Shown here: positions 22,736 through 34,619 of the stretch, one piece after another | Layout: each line of letters begins with the position of its first letter | How positions within the stretch are numbered: the first letter of the stretch is position 1 | From: Torreya grandis | Taxonomy: Eukaryota > Streptophyta > Pinopsida > Cupressales > Taxaceae | Reading direction: 5' to 3' | Assembly (NCBI GenBank): GCA_037957365.1 | Contig: JARHVA010002374.1 | Span: 1,114,501 to 1,178,500 of the forward strand | DNA length: 64,000 bases | The notes under the pieces: model-generated | What the model was told of the DNA's origin: nothing | What the model saw: the letters and a program-made list of their open reading frames with translations, nothing else | The model's database searches: none | Program-made: the position numbers and the translations under genes

Positions 22736-25495
22736 TATCTTTTATATAAATTTAATGTTAAATTTTTAATTTATATTTGAAATTTAAAAAGGTAATAACT
22801 AATTTACACATTTAAATTGAATAATATATATGTATTTTTTTGTGTTCTAGGAGGAGACATTGCCTTCAACATCACAACTAGGTAGTGGGCCAACCCAGGC
22901 TACTACAACTATCTGTGTCAGTAAGACACCATATACATTTATAGAGGTAAAATCTTAATTGAATATTATATACTCTAGATGTACATTCATACACCTTAAT
23001 TGTATCCTTGGTATATTTTGTGTAATAATTTATATAAAATACCTAATATAATTTTTTTAGACTTTTTATTGTTCGATGTATTAGCATGGATTGGTGTAAC
23101 TTGTTAGAAACTCATCCTCAATCTCAACTATGTTTTCAATAACCAAAATAGAGAGTTGAACATTTGTTTGATATGCCATTTTATGTAGTTTCCATAGTGG
23201 GTCAATCCTAAGCAGTAGGATTGGATGTACATATATATAGAATTCATTTGATAAAAGTTATTTGGTATAATATATTTCTATCAATTTTCCAATCGAACCT
23301 AGCATGTCTTCATCAATATGCACACCACTCATTTCTTTTAAATAATATCCTCATAGCTAGGTACTTGATTCCTTTTTATCTTAATCACATATAGTTTTTC
23401 AATCTTTATGATCAATATCCAAAATGGTCATAGCTAGCAATTCAATTCCCATCTTGATTCCATCTAAGCATAATAATTTCATCTCTATGGAGTTATAAAT
23501 TTAGATGGTATAGCCTCTTGATCCCATTGTACCTAGTCAATTCCATTGGTTTGTTAAGAGAGTTCCCATTAGATCCCATTAATTTTTTGGGAGAGTTTCA
23601 ACTATAAATTATAGCCTATATGTATATGGCATAGACCTTGTGACCATATACAAATAGGGGACCTCAACCCCATATAGATATATGGGGTTGAGTGGTTTAT
23701 TACGACCACCTACTTAGGGGGACCAAATACATACTATATCTAGTTGGGGGAGAGGTTATATCTATATCCATTGATGTAAAGCTATATCAACTTCTATACC
23801 AAACTCTGCCTATATCCTTTCCTTTCAAGCTTCTCCTTCATCCATTCATAACTCATTCCCTTAATCCTTTAGGTAATCAAATAATAATGATGATATTATT
23901 CAAATCAATCCTTATATCTTCTTATAACTCTCTCTCTACATCCTTGGTCATGTCACTAAATCAAACGGTTTGTCTACTTACCCCTCACATACACCTTTCT
24001 AGCTTTACCTTCTACTAGCCTTGTTTTTGGATAAATCTCCTTATTGGAAGCATTTGATATATCTTCACTAAAAACTAGTTACATATTTAAGGACACATTT
24101 GGCCCATACAACTCCCACATTAATCCTCTAACATAACTCTCAATGAAAATGTTACTTCCTTGTTTAAGCCTCTCACCAATTAACCCTCCATTTATGCAAA
24201 CCTCCTTAGTATGAAACATGTAAAAACTTTCTCTATAATCTATTGACCTTTCCAAATACCCATTTGGCCCTTTTATCTGAATCAATCATTTTTTTACCCC
24301 CTTCTTTGGGCAAATTCTCCTATTTCTATATCACCCCTTCTCTTATAACCCTTCTCTAGGCTTAACACTAGATCATAACCTAATTTATGTAATTTTCCAT
24401 ACCTAAAAATCCTAAAACCACATCCATTAGTGATAAGACATCAAATAATGTAATATTACAATTTTTTGGAATTTTTCAACTGTCAAATCTCATTTTATAC
24501 ACTAGACCCTAGAATCAGGGTTTATAGGCCATTACCAGGGCCGAGCACACACTAAAGGGGATAAAAATTTTCTTATTGGGTTTAAAAACCCCAAAAAATT
24601 TTCATTGGGTTTTTACTAACCCTATACAACTTTCTCATTTAGACAAGTTCTAAAATCCCATAATCAATTGCAAACTCAAAACTCTCAGTTTACAACCTTG
24701 CCTATGTACACAAGAAAATAGGGTATAAGGTTACTTTGCCTTTCCTTCAACTCCCAATATATTCAAAACCTAATATGGGATTCTATACACTTCTATTGAC
24801 TATCTTATACCCCTTACAATCTCAATGGAATCCCAAACTAGTTTCAACATAATATAACTCAGTCCTTTGATTGTATGTTGCCCTTTAACAAACAGGGTAC
24901 TTATGGATTGTTTTATCTTTCAATGTCAAAGCACTATAAACCTATATAAATATGAACAACCCCTTTATATTATCATTCAACATCCTTCTTTAAACACTTT
25001 AGAATCCATAACAAGTTACAAGACTAGACACAAGGCACATAATTTTTTAGTTTACAAACTATATGTTTTCCAAGAATAAGGACTGTGGACAAATAGGATT
25101 TTACCACTTCTTGACCAATTTGATTCCTAAAAATATTTTTCTCAACACTCTTATGCATGTTCCTTAGTTAACCTTCTATATAACTATAAACTAAAATAAT
25201 GAAATTATTGGACTATAGTTGAATCTTGGACTGTATGCAAGACTAAGTTTGTTAAAAACTTGTTTAATCAATGAATTGCCCAAGTTATTAATTATTATGT
25301 TGTTTATTTAGCTGATGACTAAGGTGAACACTCCTCCATCATTATGAGTCAAGATATACTTAGGAATTTCTACTAAAATTTCATCTGCATAGGCACTCAC
25401 CGAGGTACGTATATTCACTTGTAAATTTGAATTGTAATTTAGTACTTTTGTTTTAATAATTTTGCTATATACTTTGGCAACTATAACTTATATGC
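22736..25495. other. AT-rich interior, intron-like or non-coding
   Basis: A short coding-like piece (EETLPSTSQLGSGPTQA) lies near 22853-22910. Otherwise no gene is seen; the stretch holds the perfect hairpin at 23663-23692. Confidence 0.3.
23663..23692. repeat. Perfect 13-bp inverted repeat with 4-nt loop
   Basis: CTCAACCCCATAT and its exact complement ATATGGGGTTGAG are separated by AGAT. No U-run or other terminator context is apparent. It could be the remnant of a small insertion end or chance. Confidence 0.8.
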
Positions 25496-25732
25496 ATGAA
25501 TGTATTGTCTATGCAGGGATATCATATAACATTTTATAGTCCTATTCGTATGACTAATATGACAACTCCTCATGTTTCTTCATCATTTGACATGCTTGTT
25601 CATGCAACTAAACCTAGCATTGACCCAGTCGAGCATCAATGGAAAATTGAGGAGGACTATGAGATTGCAGTAAGTGCATTTGAAGAAGTCAAAGAGAGAG
25701 AGACTATTTCACGATTAGGATATTGTAGATGA
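25496..25732 (+). pseudogene. Decayed plus-strand coding sequence, last piece
   Basis: A 78-codon open segment ending in PSIDPVEHQWKIEEDYEIAV and a charged tail with KERETISRLGYCR, then TGA. It opens after a CATGAATGTATTG...CAG acceptor-like stretch, so it could be a terminal exon of the coding region that starts near 21755. Family not recognised. Confidence 0.35.
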
Positions 25733-25734
25733 TG

Positions 25735-27104
25735 TACTTTTTTGTATGCCTATATGAAAATGTATTCTTTTTTGGCATTGTACATACATATATGATGTAT
25801 TCACCCGACATTAGATACTATGTTCTTAGACATGATGTAATTTTTTGTATGCCTATATGACAATGCATGTATTATTAACATTGTATGCCTATATATGGCA
25901 TTCGTACATGACATTCTTATTTTGTACATGAATATTTAAGAAAACCAATGAAGTAAATCTTATTTGAATAACTTGTGTTCAGAGTTTTATAAATGATTGG
26001 TTTTGAAGTATTCTTAAATATTACAAATGTTATGAGATTGAGAATAACTTGTTAGGATAATTTTTCAAATCATACATTATAATAAATTAAGACCCAATTG
26101 ACATTCACTTTCCATGGTTTTCTATGGTTTTCTATGCTATGGTTTGTTAGGATAATGTTGCAAATTAGACATTCAATTTCTATGGTTTAATTTGAATCTT
26201 CTTTCGTAAGCTAGCTCCTCTTTTGACTCTTTGGAATTAATTTAGCTTCTTACACATATTACTTATTCCTTATACTCTTAGTAACGCCTCCTTGATGGCA
26301 TTGATCTCTATCCATACATATTTTACCTCATTCCATTCATATCTCATTCACAAATTTCCTCTCAATCTCATTCTAGTTTCTTCCTAGGCATCTTCTTTGG
26401 GTCTCAAGGACCAAATCTTGGTCTATGTTTCAAGAGCTCAACCTATTTTCACATATGGTATTAGATGATCATAACATACCTAGTATAACCCCCTTCAAGT
26501 ACTTAAAAAATATCATGCTCTCATTCTACACCTTATGGACATAATGATCTATCAAGGCTATGTATAGGGGATTAAGATTACAAATTTGCATTATATTTCT
26601 ATGGTTAAATCTCTTAAAAATTCCCAAAGCTCACTAATATAGGGTTTTCCATGCCTTGTACATACTCTCCAAAGGACCAATTTGACCTTCCCACTAATCT
26701 TATTTTGTTGAAAAAATACTCTTGACATCTAAAACATACCAATTTGACCTTTTCATTTAAGGCCCCATGTCTTCCTTGTACCTATTTTCCACTTTTACTC
26801 GAGTGGGACTATAAGGCCTACTAAGCCTAATTCACGTTCTTAAAGATTATTTTTCCCCTGTGACCTTGTTGCTCACTCTTGACCCTACTCTCACACATAT
26901 AATACTGATAGTTGGCCATATTTCCTCTTATAGACTTACCCCAACCTCCAAACCACCTTCAACACTTGAAGTAGGGAAGCCATACATTTAGTTATCATAA
27001 ATGTCATTTCATTATGTTAAATTTATATGTTGTGTAAAAAGAGGGTTTGTGGGTACAAGTTTGGTGGATTGGCATAATTGATACATCTTTCCACTCATCA
27101 AAAG
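25735..27104. other. AT-rich interior, no gene seen
   Basis: Local repeats of TATGCCTATATGACAATG near 25746-25905 only. No coding frame of note. Confidence 0.35.
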
Positions 27105-29462
27105 TTTAGTCATAATATCCTCTACCTCCAACTAGCAACTTTGCCTCTAAAACTATTAGGTGTAAATCCACCACTTTGAGCACATATATAGGAAAATTAC
27201 ACATATTCCAAGAACCTTGAAACCCACTTCCACTTGTAAGTGAATTTTCACTACTATTCTGAAGCATGGAAACGCTGAAAACAAATGTTGTCAAAGTTGA
27301 AGCTACAATCCAAAAACTCAATTTTTGATGCTTGTTGGCTAAAAAATAGCACTTACATCATGTCTAAAGGGGTGAATAGCATTTAGTAATAGGTTCTTGA
27401 CCTCCAATCTATCCCGAATGACAAACCCGCCACCCATTCTAGGCTCAAGAATGCCCTTCCTATTATAAGAAAGAGGTCAATTTTTAGCCTAACTTCAGGC
27501 ATAAAACCAAAATTATAAGTCATCTGGAGGAACCATAAGATCCATTTTGTGTATGATAAAGTCCTCTAATTACACCCTGAATCTAGTTTGAATCACCTCT
27601 AACATCAATCCATGTCAGAAGTTGCAGTAAAGGGTCCTAAAATACAAATTTTTGGTAGTGAAAAGATAACTTCTTGAACTCCAACTAGCAACTTTGCCTC
27701 CAAAACTGGCAGGTGAAAATCCACTACTTTGAGCATGTCTATATAGGTAAATTACACATGTTCTAAGAATGTTGACACCCACTTCCACTGCAAATGAATT
27801 TTCACTACTATTTTAGAGCATGAAAACACTGACAACAAATGTTGTCAAAGTTGAAGCTATGGTATGAGAAATCAATTTTTGGTGCCTTTTGGCTGAAAAA
27901 TGGCACTTAAAACATGTTCAAATGGGTCAATAATGTCTAGGACCAGGTTCTTGACCTCCCATCTAGCCTGGATGACAAACCCACCACCCATTTCAGGCTC
28001 AAGAATGTCCTTCCCAATACAAGAAAGAGGCTGATTTTTAGCCTAACTTCAGGCATGCATAAAACCAAAACTATAATTCATATGGAGGAACTATAATATC
28101 TATAGTTTGTGTATGAAAGTCCTCTAATTACACCTTGAATTTATTATGAATTACCTCTAAGATCAATCCATTCTAGAAGTTGCAGTAAAGGGTCCTAAAA
28201 TGCAAATTTTTGGTAGTTAACGAACAACTTCTTGACCTCCAACTAGAAACTTTGCCTCCAAAATTGGTAGGTGAAAATCCACCACTTAAAGCACATATAT
28301 ATAGGAAAATTACATGTGTTCCAATAACCTTGACACCTACTTCCACTTGCAAGTGAATTTTCATTGTTGTTCAGGAGCATGGAAACACTGACAACAAATG
28401 TTGTCAAAGTTGAAGCTACGGTCTGAGAACTCAATTTTCAGTTCTTACTGGCTGAAAAAGTCACTAAAAACATATTTTAAGGGGTGAATAATGTATAAGA
28501 CTAGGTTCTTGACCTCCCATCTAGACTAAATGACAAACCCACCACCCATTTCAGGCTCAAGAACGTCCTTCCCAATACAAGAAAGAGGTTTATTTTTAAC
28601 CTAAATTTAGTCATGCATAAAACAAAAACTATAAGTTGTATGGAGGAACTGTAAGATCCTTCATGTGCATGGGAAAGTCCTCTAATTTCACCTTGAATCT
28701 AGTCTAAATCAACTCTAAGTGCAATCTGTGCCAGAAGTTACAGTAAAGGGTCCAAAAATGTAAATTTTTGGTAGTGAAGAGGCAACTTCTTGACCTCCAA
28801 CTAGAAACTTTGCCTCCAAAATTGGCAAGTGTAAATCCACCACTTTGAGCATGTCTATATAGGCAAATTACATTTGTTCCAAGAACCTTGATAACAAATG
28901 TTGTCAAAGTTGAAGCTATGGTTTGAGAACTCAATTTTTAGTGCTTGTTGGTTAATAAATGGCACTGTCGATACATCTAAAGGGGTGAATAACATTTAGG
29001 ACTAGGTTCTTGACATCCCATCTAGCCTGGATGACAAACCCACCACCCATTTTGGGCTCAAGAATGCCCTTCCCAATACAAGAAAGAGGCTGATTTTTAG
29101 CCTAAACTCAGGCATGCATAAAACAAAAAATATAAGTCATATGGAAGAACCGTAAGATCCATTCGTGTGCATGGGAAAGTCTTATAATTTCACCTTAAAT
29201 CTTTTTTGAAGCACCTCTAAGATCAATTCGTGATATAAGTTGCAATAAAGGGTCCTAAAATGCAAATTTTTGGTAGTAAAGAGATAACTTCTTGACCTCC
29301 AACTATAAGCTTTACCTTTGAGACTGGTAGGTACAAATCCACCACTTTGAGCATGTCTATATAGGTAAATTACACATGTTCGAAGAACCTTGACACCCAT
29401 TTCCACCCGTAAGTGAATTTTCACTATTGTTCCAGAGCACGGAAACACTGACAACAAATGTG
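27105..29462 (-). repeat. Tandem array, unit about 555 bp, just over four copies
   Basis: The word GTTGTCAAAGTTGA falls at about 27287, 27841, 28400 and 28900, and the array ends at 29460, giving periods of 554, 559, 500 and 560. The 500-bp unit lacks about 60 bases just before the anchor word. Other anchors (GGTTCTTGACCTCC, CACCACCCATTTCAGGC, AAAGGGTCCTAAAATGCAAA) repeat in step. Copies differ by many substitutions and carry short minus-strand frames of the type MSSQTVASTLTTFV that all break. The array sits between the two convergent coding regions of the candidate transposon. Confidence 0.92.
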
Positions 29463-30960
29463 TTTAAAAGGCTATAAGGAGAAATAAAATTATCATGAGC
29501 AATTGTTCAGGAGTGCAAAAATGCCACATACTTTTACTAAGATTATCTTAGCTTTAACAATATGAAATTATTTACTAACGGTGCCAACCATGTGAAGGTG
29601 GAAGTTGATTTGGCACCACTAACCTACAAAAAAATGTTAGTAAGTAATTAAAGATGAAATTTATGCATGTACTACCTATAAAATCAAAAACATTTGGTAA
29701 AATTAATTACATCTACATTTTACAAGTCAACATACCTGCACATTTTAATCCAATGAACCATTTAGATCTGCTCTAATCTTGATAGTATCAATAATAGCTT
29801 CATGGTCTAACTCATGAACTTTCCACAAATTCTTGTTTCTTGGCCTCCCATGATATTTTTGCAATTGAATATTCATTACAAGAACCAAGTTTGAATAGTG
29901 TAGAATCTTCTTGTGAGTTTCAATGTCTTCAAACAACCATACATTTGAATTCTTAATGGGATATCATCGAAGTCAAGTTCCAATGGCTACCATAGACCTA
30001 GTGGGATAATCAATGTTTTCTCCATCTACACACTGACATAAGTAGTAATTTGGTCCCTCTTCATTATCCTCATCTGCAATAACTAAAAAAACATGGCTTG
30101 CATCATAAAGACAATTTTTAATGACATTATAAAGATAAATTATGAGAATAAATAGTACATAAAGATTAATCTTCTACCTAGTTGTACTAGATCAAATATA
30201 TGGTCAAAGTCATGTGAGCATGTCATGCCAGTAAGTTGTAATGTTGGTGGAACCTGATATGTGTTGAGTGGAATTAGAGATTTGGAACTCTAGCCATCTA
30301 CCCACTCTTATGAATCACATTCATTCCAAAAAAATTCCATGCATACAAAATAAAAGTATGTCAAATGTCATGTATGAATAGTCCAAGAACCTACATTTTA
30401 ACTATGAAATGAGTGGAGTTCACTTGAACCTATTAGAGTCATACAATCCCCATAGTTTGTCAGGTCTTTTTCCTCCATTAACCAAAAATGTCTATGAATA
30501 GTAGAATTTTCTTGAGCACCATGACATATGTTCTCATTACACTAGTCGACCACAATTTTTGCATCAATTAAATTAGCAACATTGTCATATTTTAACTCCT
30601 CCCTTGTAATGGCTCTTTTTATACATGCTCCAGCACCATCACCCCTTTTCCATGACTAGTCTCAGTGAAACTCTAAATATGTTTTGCACCAATTGTAACA
30701 TTCATCCTGGTAAACCAATAAAACATCTATGCATTCTTGAATTACAATGTGCAATTGTTTGACCAAATGTAATGCTATTTGAAATTAATGTTCTTCTAAG
30801 TCAACTATCCATAGAACTTATCAACAGAACCTTGCACATACTTTGTACAATGTGATCGGTCATCAATGATATAGAAATGGTACCCCCTTAATATTTTTAG
30901 ATCTTCCTCTGTATTATCAGGTGCATTCATGAATATGGCAATTTGTGTTGATTTTTAATA

Positions 30961-31329
30961 TTATGATTGAGCTTCCATTTGTGGTTTGAATGTGTAATTT
31001 TTTGCAAAGACAACTACTGAAACAATATAATCAAGTGGGAATTTGTCCTTGATTATCTTGAAATGTTCATCTAACCATTTAGCCCTATGTGTGTGCCTTG
31101 CATACTCATAAACAATTTTATCCATTAATTCAACCATAAAACTTGAAACAGGTATCTCTTTCGTAACAAGCTCACCCCTTTTAGATTCTTTTCCATCTTT
31201 TATTTGATAAGTCACAGATATATATTTGATCAAACTAACTAATTCTTTTTCAATTGCACTTTTACACTCCTCATGGATACATTTTTTCAATTTTGGTAGT
31301 CCACTACAAATGTTGCAATTTCCATCCAA
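30961..31329 (-). pseudogene. Longest open piece of the transposase-like gene
   Basis: 122 codons. It has a cysteine-containing start (NICSGLPKLKKCIHEEC), a middle segment with KRGELVTKEIPVSSF, then HTHRAKWLDEHFKIIKD and VVVFAKNYTFKPQMEAQSQ. In the recalled family the last box reads DFAENYxxxxQDEIQS; here D and E are V and K, and D of QDE is M, so the presumed catalytic acid is lost. Confidence 0.5.
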
Positions 31330-32416
31330 ACATGCTTTCTTATAAAAGAACTGTCCATCTAGTCTTTCACAAAAAATATTTAAAATAAATTATCTAGCTA
31401 ATTTTGGTGGAACTTCTATTCCACACTCCTGCAAAATGTTAGTAGTATGCAAAGTACAATGAATATGGAGAAAAACATCATAGTGCATTGAAAATTCAAC
31501 ATGTTGCCTACCACAACAAGTGGTGTGTGTGTGTGATTTATTTTTACATAAAAAGGTTTGGCCATCTCAAAAAGTTTTTGATTAATAGTAATTTGTGGGT
31601 GTTTTTATAAAAACTTAGAGTACAATTATGTTTGATTCCTATGCAAGAAATGTTCGAGATGAGGTTCATGATTATGAGAACCAACTCTTCCTTTCACTAC
31701 ATCTCTTGCATTGGGTGAAACTCTTATATTATCTTTCCAAAATTGTGCAAGTAACTCTTTCAAAGCATTAGCTATAGCCTTTTCTTTTCATGGAATTCTA
31801 CCAGAGAATGACCACAACTCTTTTGTATTAGGTTCATTAAGTCTTTCACATCTTGTAATTGCTTTTGTTAATGTTTTTATATTTATATCATTTTTTCCCT
31901 ATTTTACCACTTACTGCATAAGTTGTCATTATACATCAGGCAGCATTACAATCTTTGTTGCATGATTTCAAGCCTACAATATGATATGCATGATGTATAT
32001 TTTCAAAATTTTCATCATTTTCATTATCCATGTTAGATTTTCTTAGTCTTAATGTGTACATTATAGGTCTCATGTTAAGTAATTTCATCAACGAAACAAA
32101 TAATTGACATCTTTGACTATCATACTCCAATTTATGAAAGAAATTATCTCAAATTTATTGAGCCAATCTTCTTGAATGGTGGTCAGGCATTTTTTATGCA
32201 TTGGTTTCAAACTATTTTCATCAACTTTAATTAAGTACTTATCTTTTCTATGCAGAATTCTTGGAGTTATTGTTATTGGTGGAATCCATTTAGAGGGTGT
32301 TTCAAAATCATTATATGTTTCCATGAATTTTTTTTAAATGTGTTTATTTCTTCATTATGTGTTTCCATGAAAGTTTATTCATTGTTAATTTCATCATTAT
32401 TTGAGTCCATTAAATT

Positions 32417-32719
32417 TTATCCATTATTTGTGGGTAAATTTTCATGCATAAGCTCCTCATCAACATAATCAAAAACTTTAAACTTTGAATGTGAATTTTC
32501 AACATTATCTAATTTTTTATTCTCAATTTTATCATAATTCAATTCATTATTGTGAATTTCATCATAATTCAATTCATTATTGTGAATTTCATCATAATTC
32601 AATTCATTATTATAAATTTCATAATTATTTAATTGATTATTGTTAATTGCCTCATTATCTAAGGCATTTGGCTCACCAAGGTTAGTGTTTGTACCTTGTC
32701 TGAAATGAATTACTTGCAT
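32417..32719 (-). pseudogene. Asn/Asp/Glu-rich N-terminal segment with internal repeats
   Basis: 100 codons with three to four tandem copies of the ten-residue unit NNELNYDEIH, then NKKLDNVENSHSKFKVFDYV. Low-complexity acidic segment near the start of the transposase-like gene. The matching DNA repeat (30 bp) lies at about 32520-32640. Confidence 0.5.
32520..32640. repeat. 30-bp tandem repeat, three to four copies
   Basis: Units of AATTTCATCATAATTCAATT plus CATTATTGTG follow head to tail with few differences and keep the reading frame. Confidence 0.85.
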
Positions 32720-32959
32720 TCATACCTTTTTTTTCTCTCAACTCTTCTAATTACTTTGATATTTTGTTCTTCAACTTCTTCCCCCTCACTGAAAATGAAC
32801 CAGAGCCCATTTTGACAAAAGAAACCAAGAAAGTACTTCAAATGTGGGGTCCAAAAAAATTGCAACTAAGAAATTACGTAGAGTATGCAAGGAATGTTTG
32901 TGGGGAAAACAATCTTGATTAGGGATAAAAATAGACATTGAAAAGTGAGATTTTATTTT

Positions 32960-33060
32960 TATTTCAAGAAACATGTATGCATTATAGGAATGCATACTTG
33001 TTATAGGAATGTGTGTGCATTTCTATAATGCGTATGTGTTCCTTGAAGTATAGGCATATA
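32960..33060 (-). repeat. Right subterminal repeats (inverse of 21240-21475)
   Basis: ATGCATTATAGGAATGCATA and ATAATGCGTATGTGTTCC are the complement-side forms of the words at the left end. The segment marks the probable right end of the candidate transposon. Confidence 0.55.
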
Positions 33061-33118
33061 CTATACAAACAAGCAAAAAGGTTTATATTTAATTATTTTT
33101 CCCATTATAATACTATAA

Positions 33119-33605
33119 TATGATGTAATAACACTTAATAAAAATATAATATGATGCATAAATCCCTAATAATATGTAATAAGACTATTAAATGTTGCAA
33201 TAATGCTATAATATCATGCAATAAGGCTCAATATGATGCAATAAGACTATCATACAATGCAATAAGACTATCATGCAATGTAATAAAACTATCATGTGAT
33301 GCAATAAGACTATTATATGCAATAAATCTCCAATATGATGCATTGAGGCTATCATATGATGTAATTAGGCTATCATATGATGCAATAAGGCTCAATATGA
33401 TGCAATTAGGCTATCATATGATGCAATAAGGCTCAATATGATGTAATTAGGCTATCATATGATGCAATAAGGCTCAATATCATGCATAAATCCCTAATAT
33501 GATGCATAAATCTCCAATACATGATGAAATAAGACTCTTGATAAGACTTTGAAGTAATAATACTAATGATTGATGCAATAAGGCTCAATATGCAATACAA
33601 AATGA
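33119..33605. repeat. Minisatellite, unit about 19-22 bp
   Basis: More than 20 units built on ATATGATGCAATAAGGCT, alternating with ATCATATGATGCAATAAGAC forms, with small length changes. Some stretches show a higher-order unit of about 40 bases (33360-33480). An open frame at 33151-33429 is a product of the repeat, not a gene. Confidence 0.9.
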
Positions 33606-33609
33606 GCTA

Positions 33610-34215
33610 ATTTTACCCAAAATCCCATCATAGGTCCTTACAAAATTAGGTGAATAATAGATTCACAAATTAACACTAATCACATTCATGAATTTATGCA
33701 TTTGTGATAAAATCAAGGAACTTAGGGGTTGTGTTTGTTATAAAATTAGGATTTAGGGTTAGGGGTCTAGTGTAACAACTTTGTACATGTGTATATGTCA
33801 TAAAATTAGGGGTTATAGGAACTACATACATGTTCAAGTGATAAAATTAGGGTTTACGATCAACATGTCATGAAACGTGACCTAATTTAGCCCTTTCAAT
33901 CACATTATAGACTATAATTTAGATTCAATGGGTTGAAATTGGCCATATTTGCATTCGAATATGCATTTATAATTAAATTAGGGTTAGTTAAGTCATACAT
34001 GTTTCATCTAGATTATACAATTAATTGGGCCATAAATTTGGTTTAGGGGTTTTCCCAAATCATGTCCCTAATTGAACCAATTAACTAATTGGTTTAATTC
34101 ATGATAGATAGAATAATACTTAATTTTGACCCAAATCATATATCATGATCTTATAGTTATGTCAAGAAGGGGTCCAAATTGGCCTCCCATGCCTCCTCGA
34201 TTGAATTGCCCCTAT
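33610..34215. other. AT-rich intergenic DNA, no gene seen
   Basis: Words such as AAAATTAGGGTTTA and AAAATTAGGGGTTA recur (33710-33860, 33975), without a fixed period. Confidence 0.3.
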
Positions 34216-34224
34216 AATTAAACC

Positions 34225-34600
34225 TTGTTGTGCCACGTGTGTAGCTCATACACCCAAACTTGTGTTAAATCTATTAGAGATGCATCAAGTCCTAGAAGTT
34301 TCAATTACATATCGCCATGTGTACCTCATATGTGCTCAAAAGTGTCAACACTATTAGAGGTATCAAGTCCTAAAAGCTTTAAAGAGCTAGATATCATATC
34401 CTTGTGAGGCTCAAGCCAATTAGATATGTATGCATGTGTGTATCTTGTACACATATATTTGTGATAGAGATCTAACTATCACTTGTCCTAGAAGTATCAA
34501 ATTTTTCAGAACCTTAGGACACCAAATCCAATCAAAGATTTCCACATACATGTGTAGGTCTAATACACCTATAAAAGTGTTAGAGTTATCAGATATGCAC
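34225..34600. repeat. Degenerate tandem repeat, about four units of 80-120 bp
   Basis: Each unit has CCACGTGTGTAGCTCATACA-like, then a GTGTTA/TATTAGAG-like, then ATCAAGTCCTAGAAGT-like words; copies start near 34229, 34311, 34432 and 34546. Divergence is high. Confidence 0.5.
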
Positions 34601-34619
34601 ATCTTTGATACTTAGACAA

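Larger units (their letters stand above)
29745..32812 (-). pseudogene. Decayed transposase-like gene (FAENY / HGKG family)
   Basis: Reading leftward: a start MGSGSFSVRGKK near 32812; an Asn-rich repeat segment (32417-32719); METYNDFETPSKWIPP (32088-32324); a segment ending NICSGLPKLKKCIHEEC; then 30961-31329, which ends DYIVSVVVFAKNYTFKP. The last resembles a conserved D-F-A-E-N-Y box that I recall from transposase-like proteins of early land plants and animals. Further left, split over frames, follow DDRSHCTKYVQ, an IWSNNCTLQFKN-like box (family: SDGCxxQFK) and GDGAGACIKRAITREELKY (family: HGKGEHDGAGA). A final piece with GRPRNKNLWKVHELDHEAI is at 29745-29936. Many stops and frameshifts, and the altered D and E of the first box, make it inactive. 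The assignment to a DDE-type transposase is inferred. Confidence 0.5.
21240..33060. mobile_element. Candidate class II transposon, about 11.8 kb
   Basis: The ends carry subterminal words of the type ACACATACGCATTAT in opposite orientation (21240-21475 and, as complement, 32960-33060), each followed inward by a similar AAATAAAA...CCC...TTTTTATCC segment. Inside are rightward decayed coding sequence (21755-25732), a 555-bp tandem array (27105-29462) and a leftward decayed transposase-like gene (29745-32812). The convergent layout with repeat-rich ends resembles large plant DNA transposons. Exact termini and a target duplication could not be fixed by eye, so the boundaries are approximate. It may be a composite of more than one element. 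Confidence 0.45.

Noticed and set aside
23692..24018. 108-codon plus-strand frame after the perfect hairpin
   Set aside because: The composition is that of AT-rich non-coding DNA, with no motif, splice context or related copy in the window.
33119..33605. Regular short repeats that resemble a CRISPR array
   Set aside because: Units are head-to-tail with variable sequence, there are no unique spacers of constant length, and the context is a plant genome.
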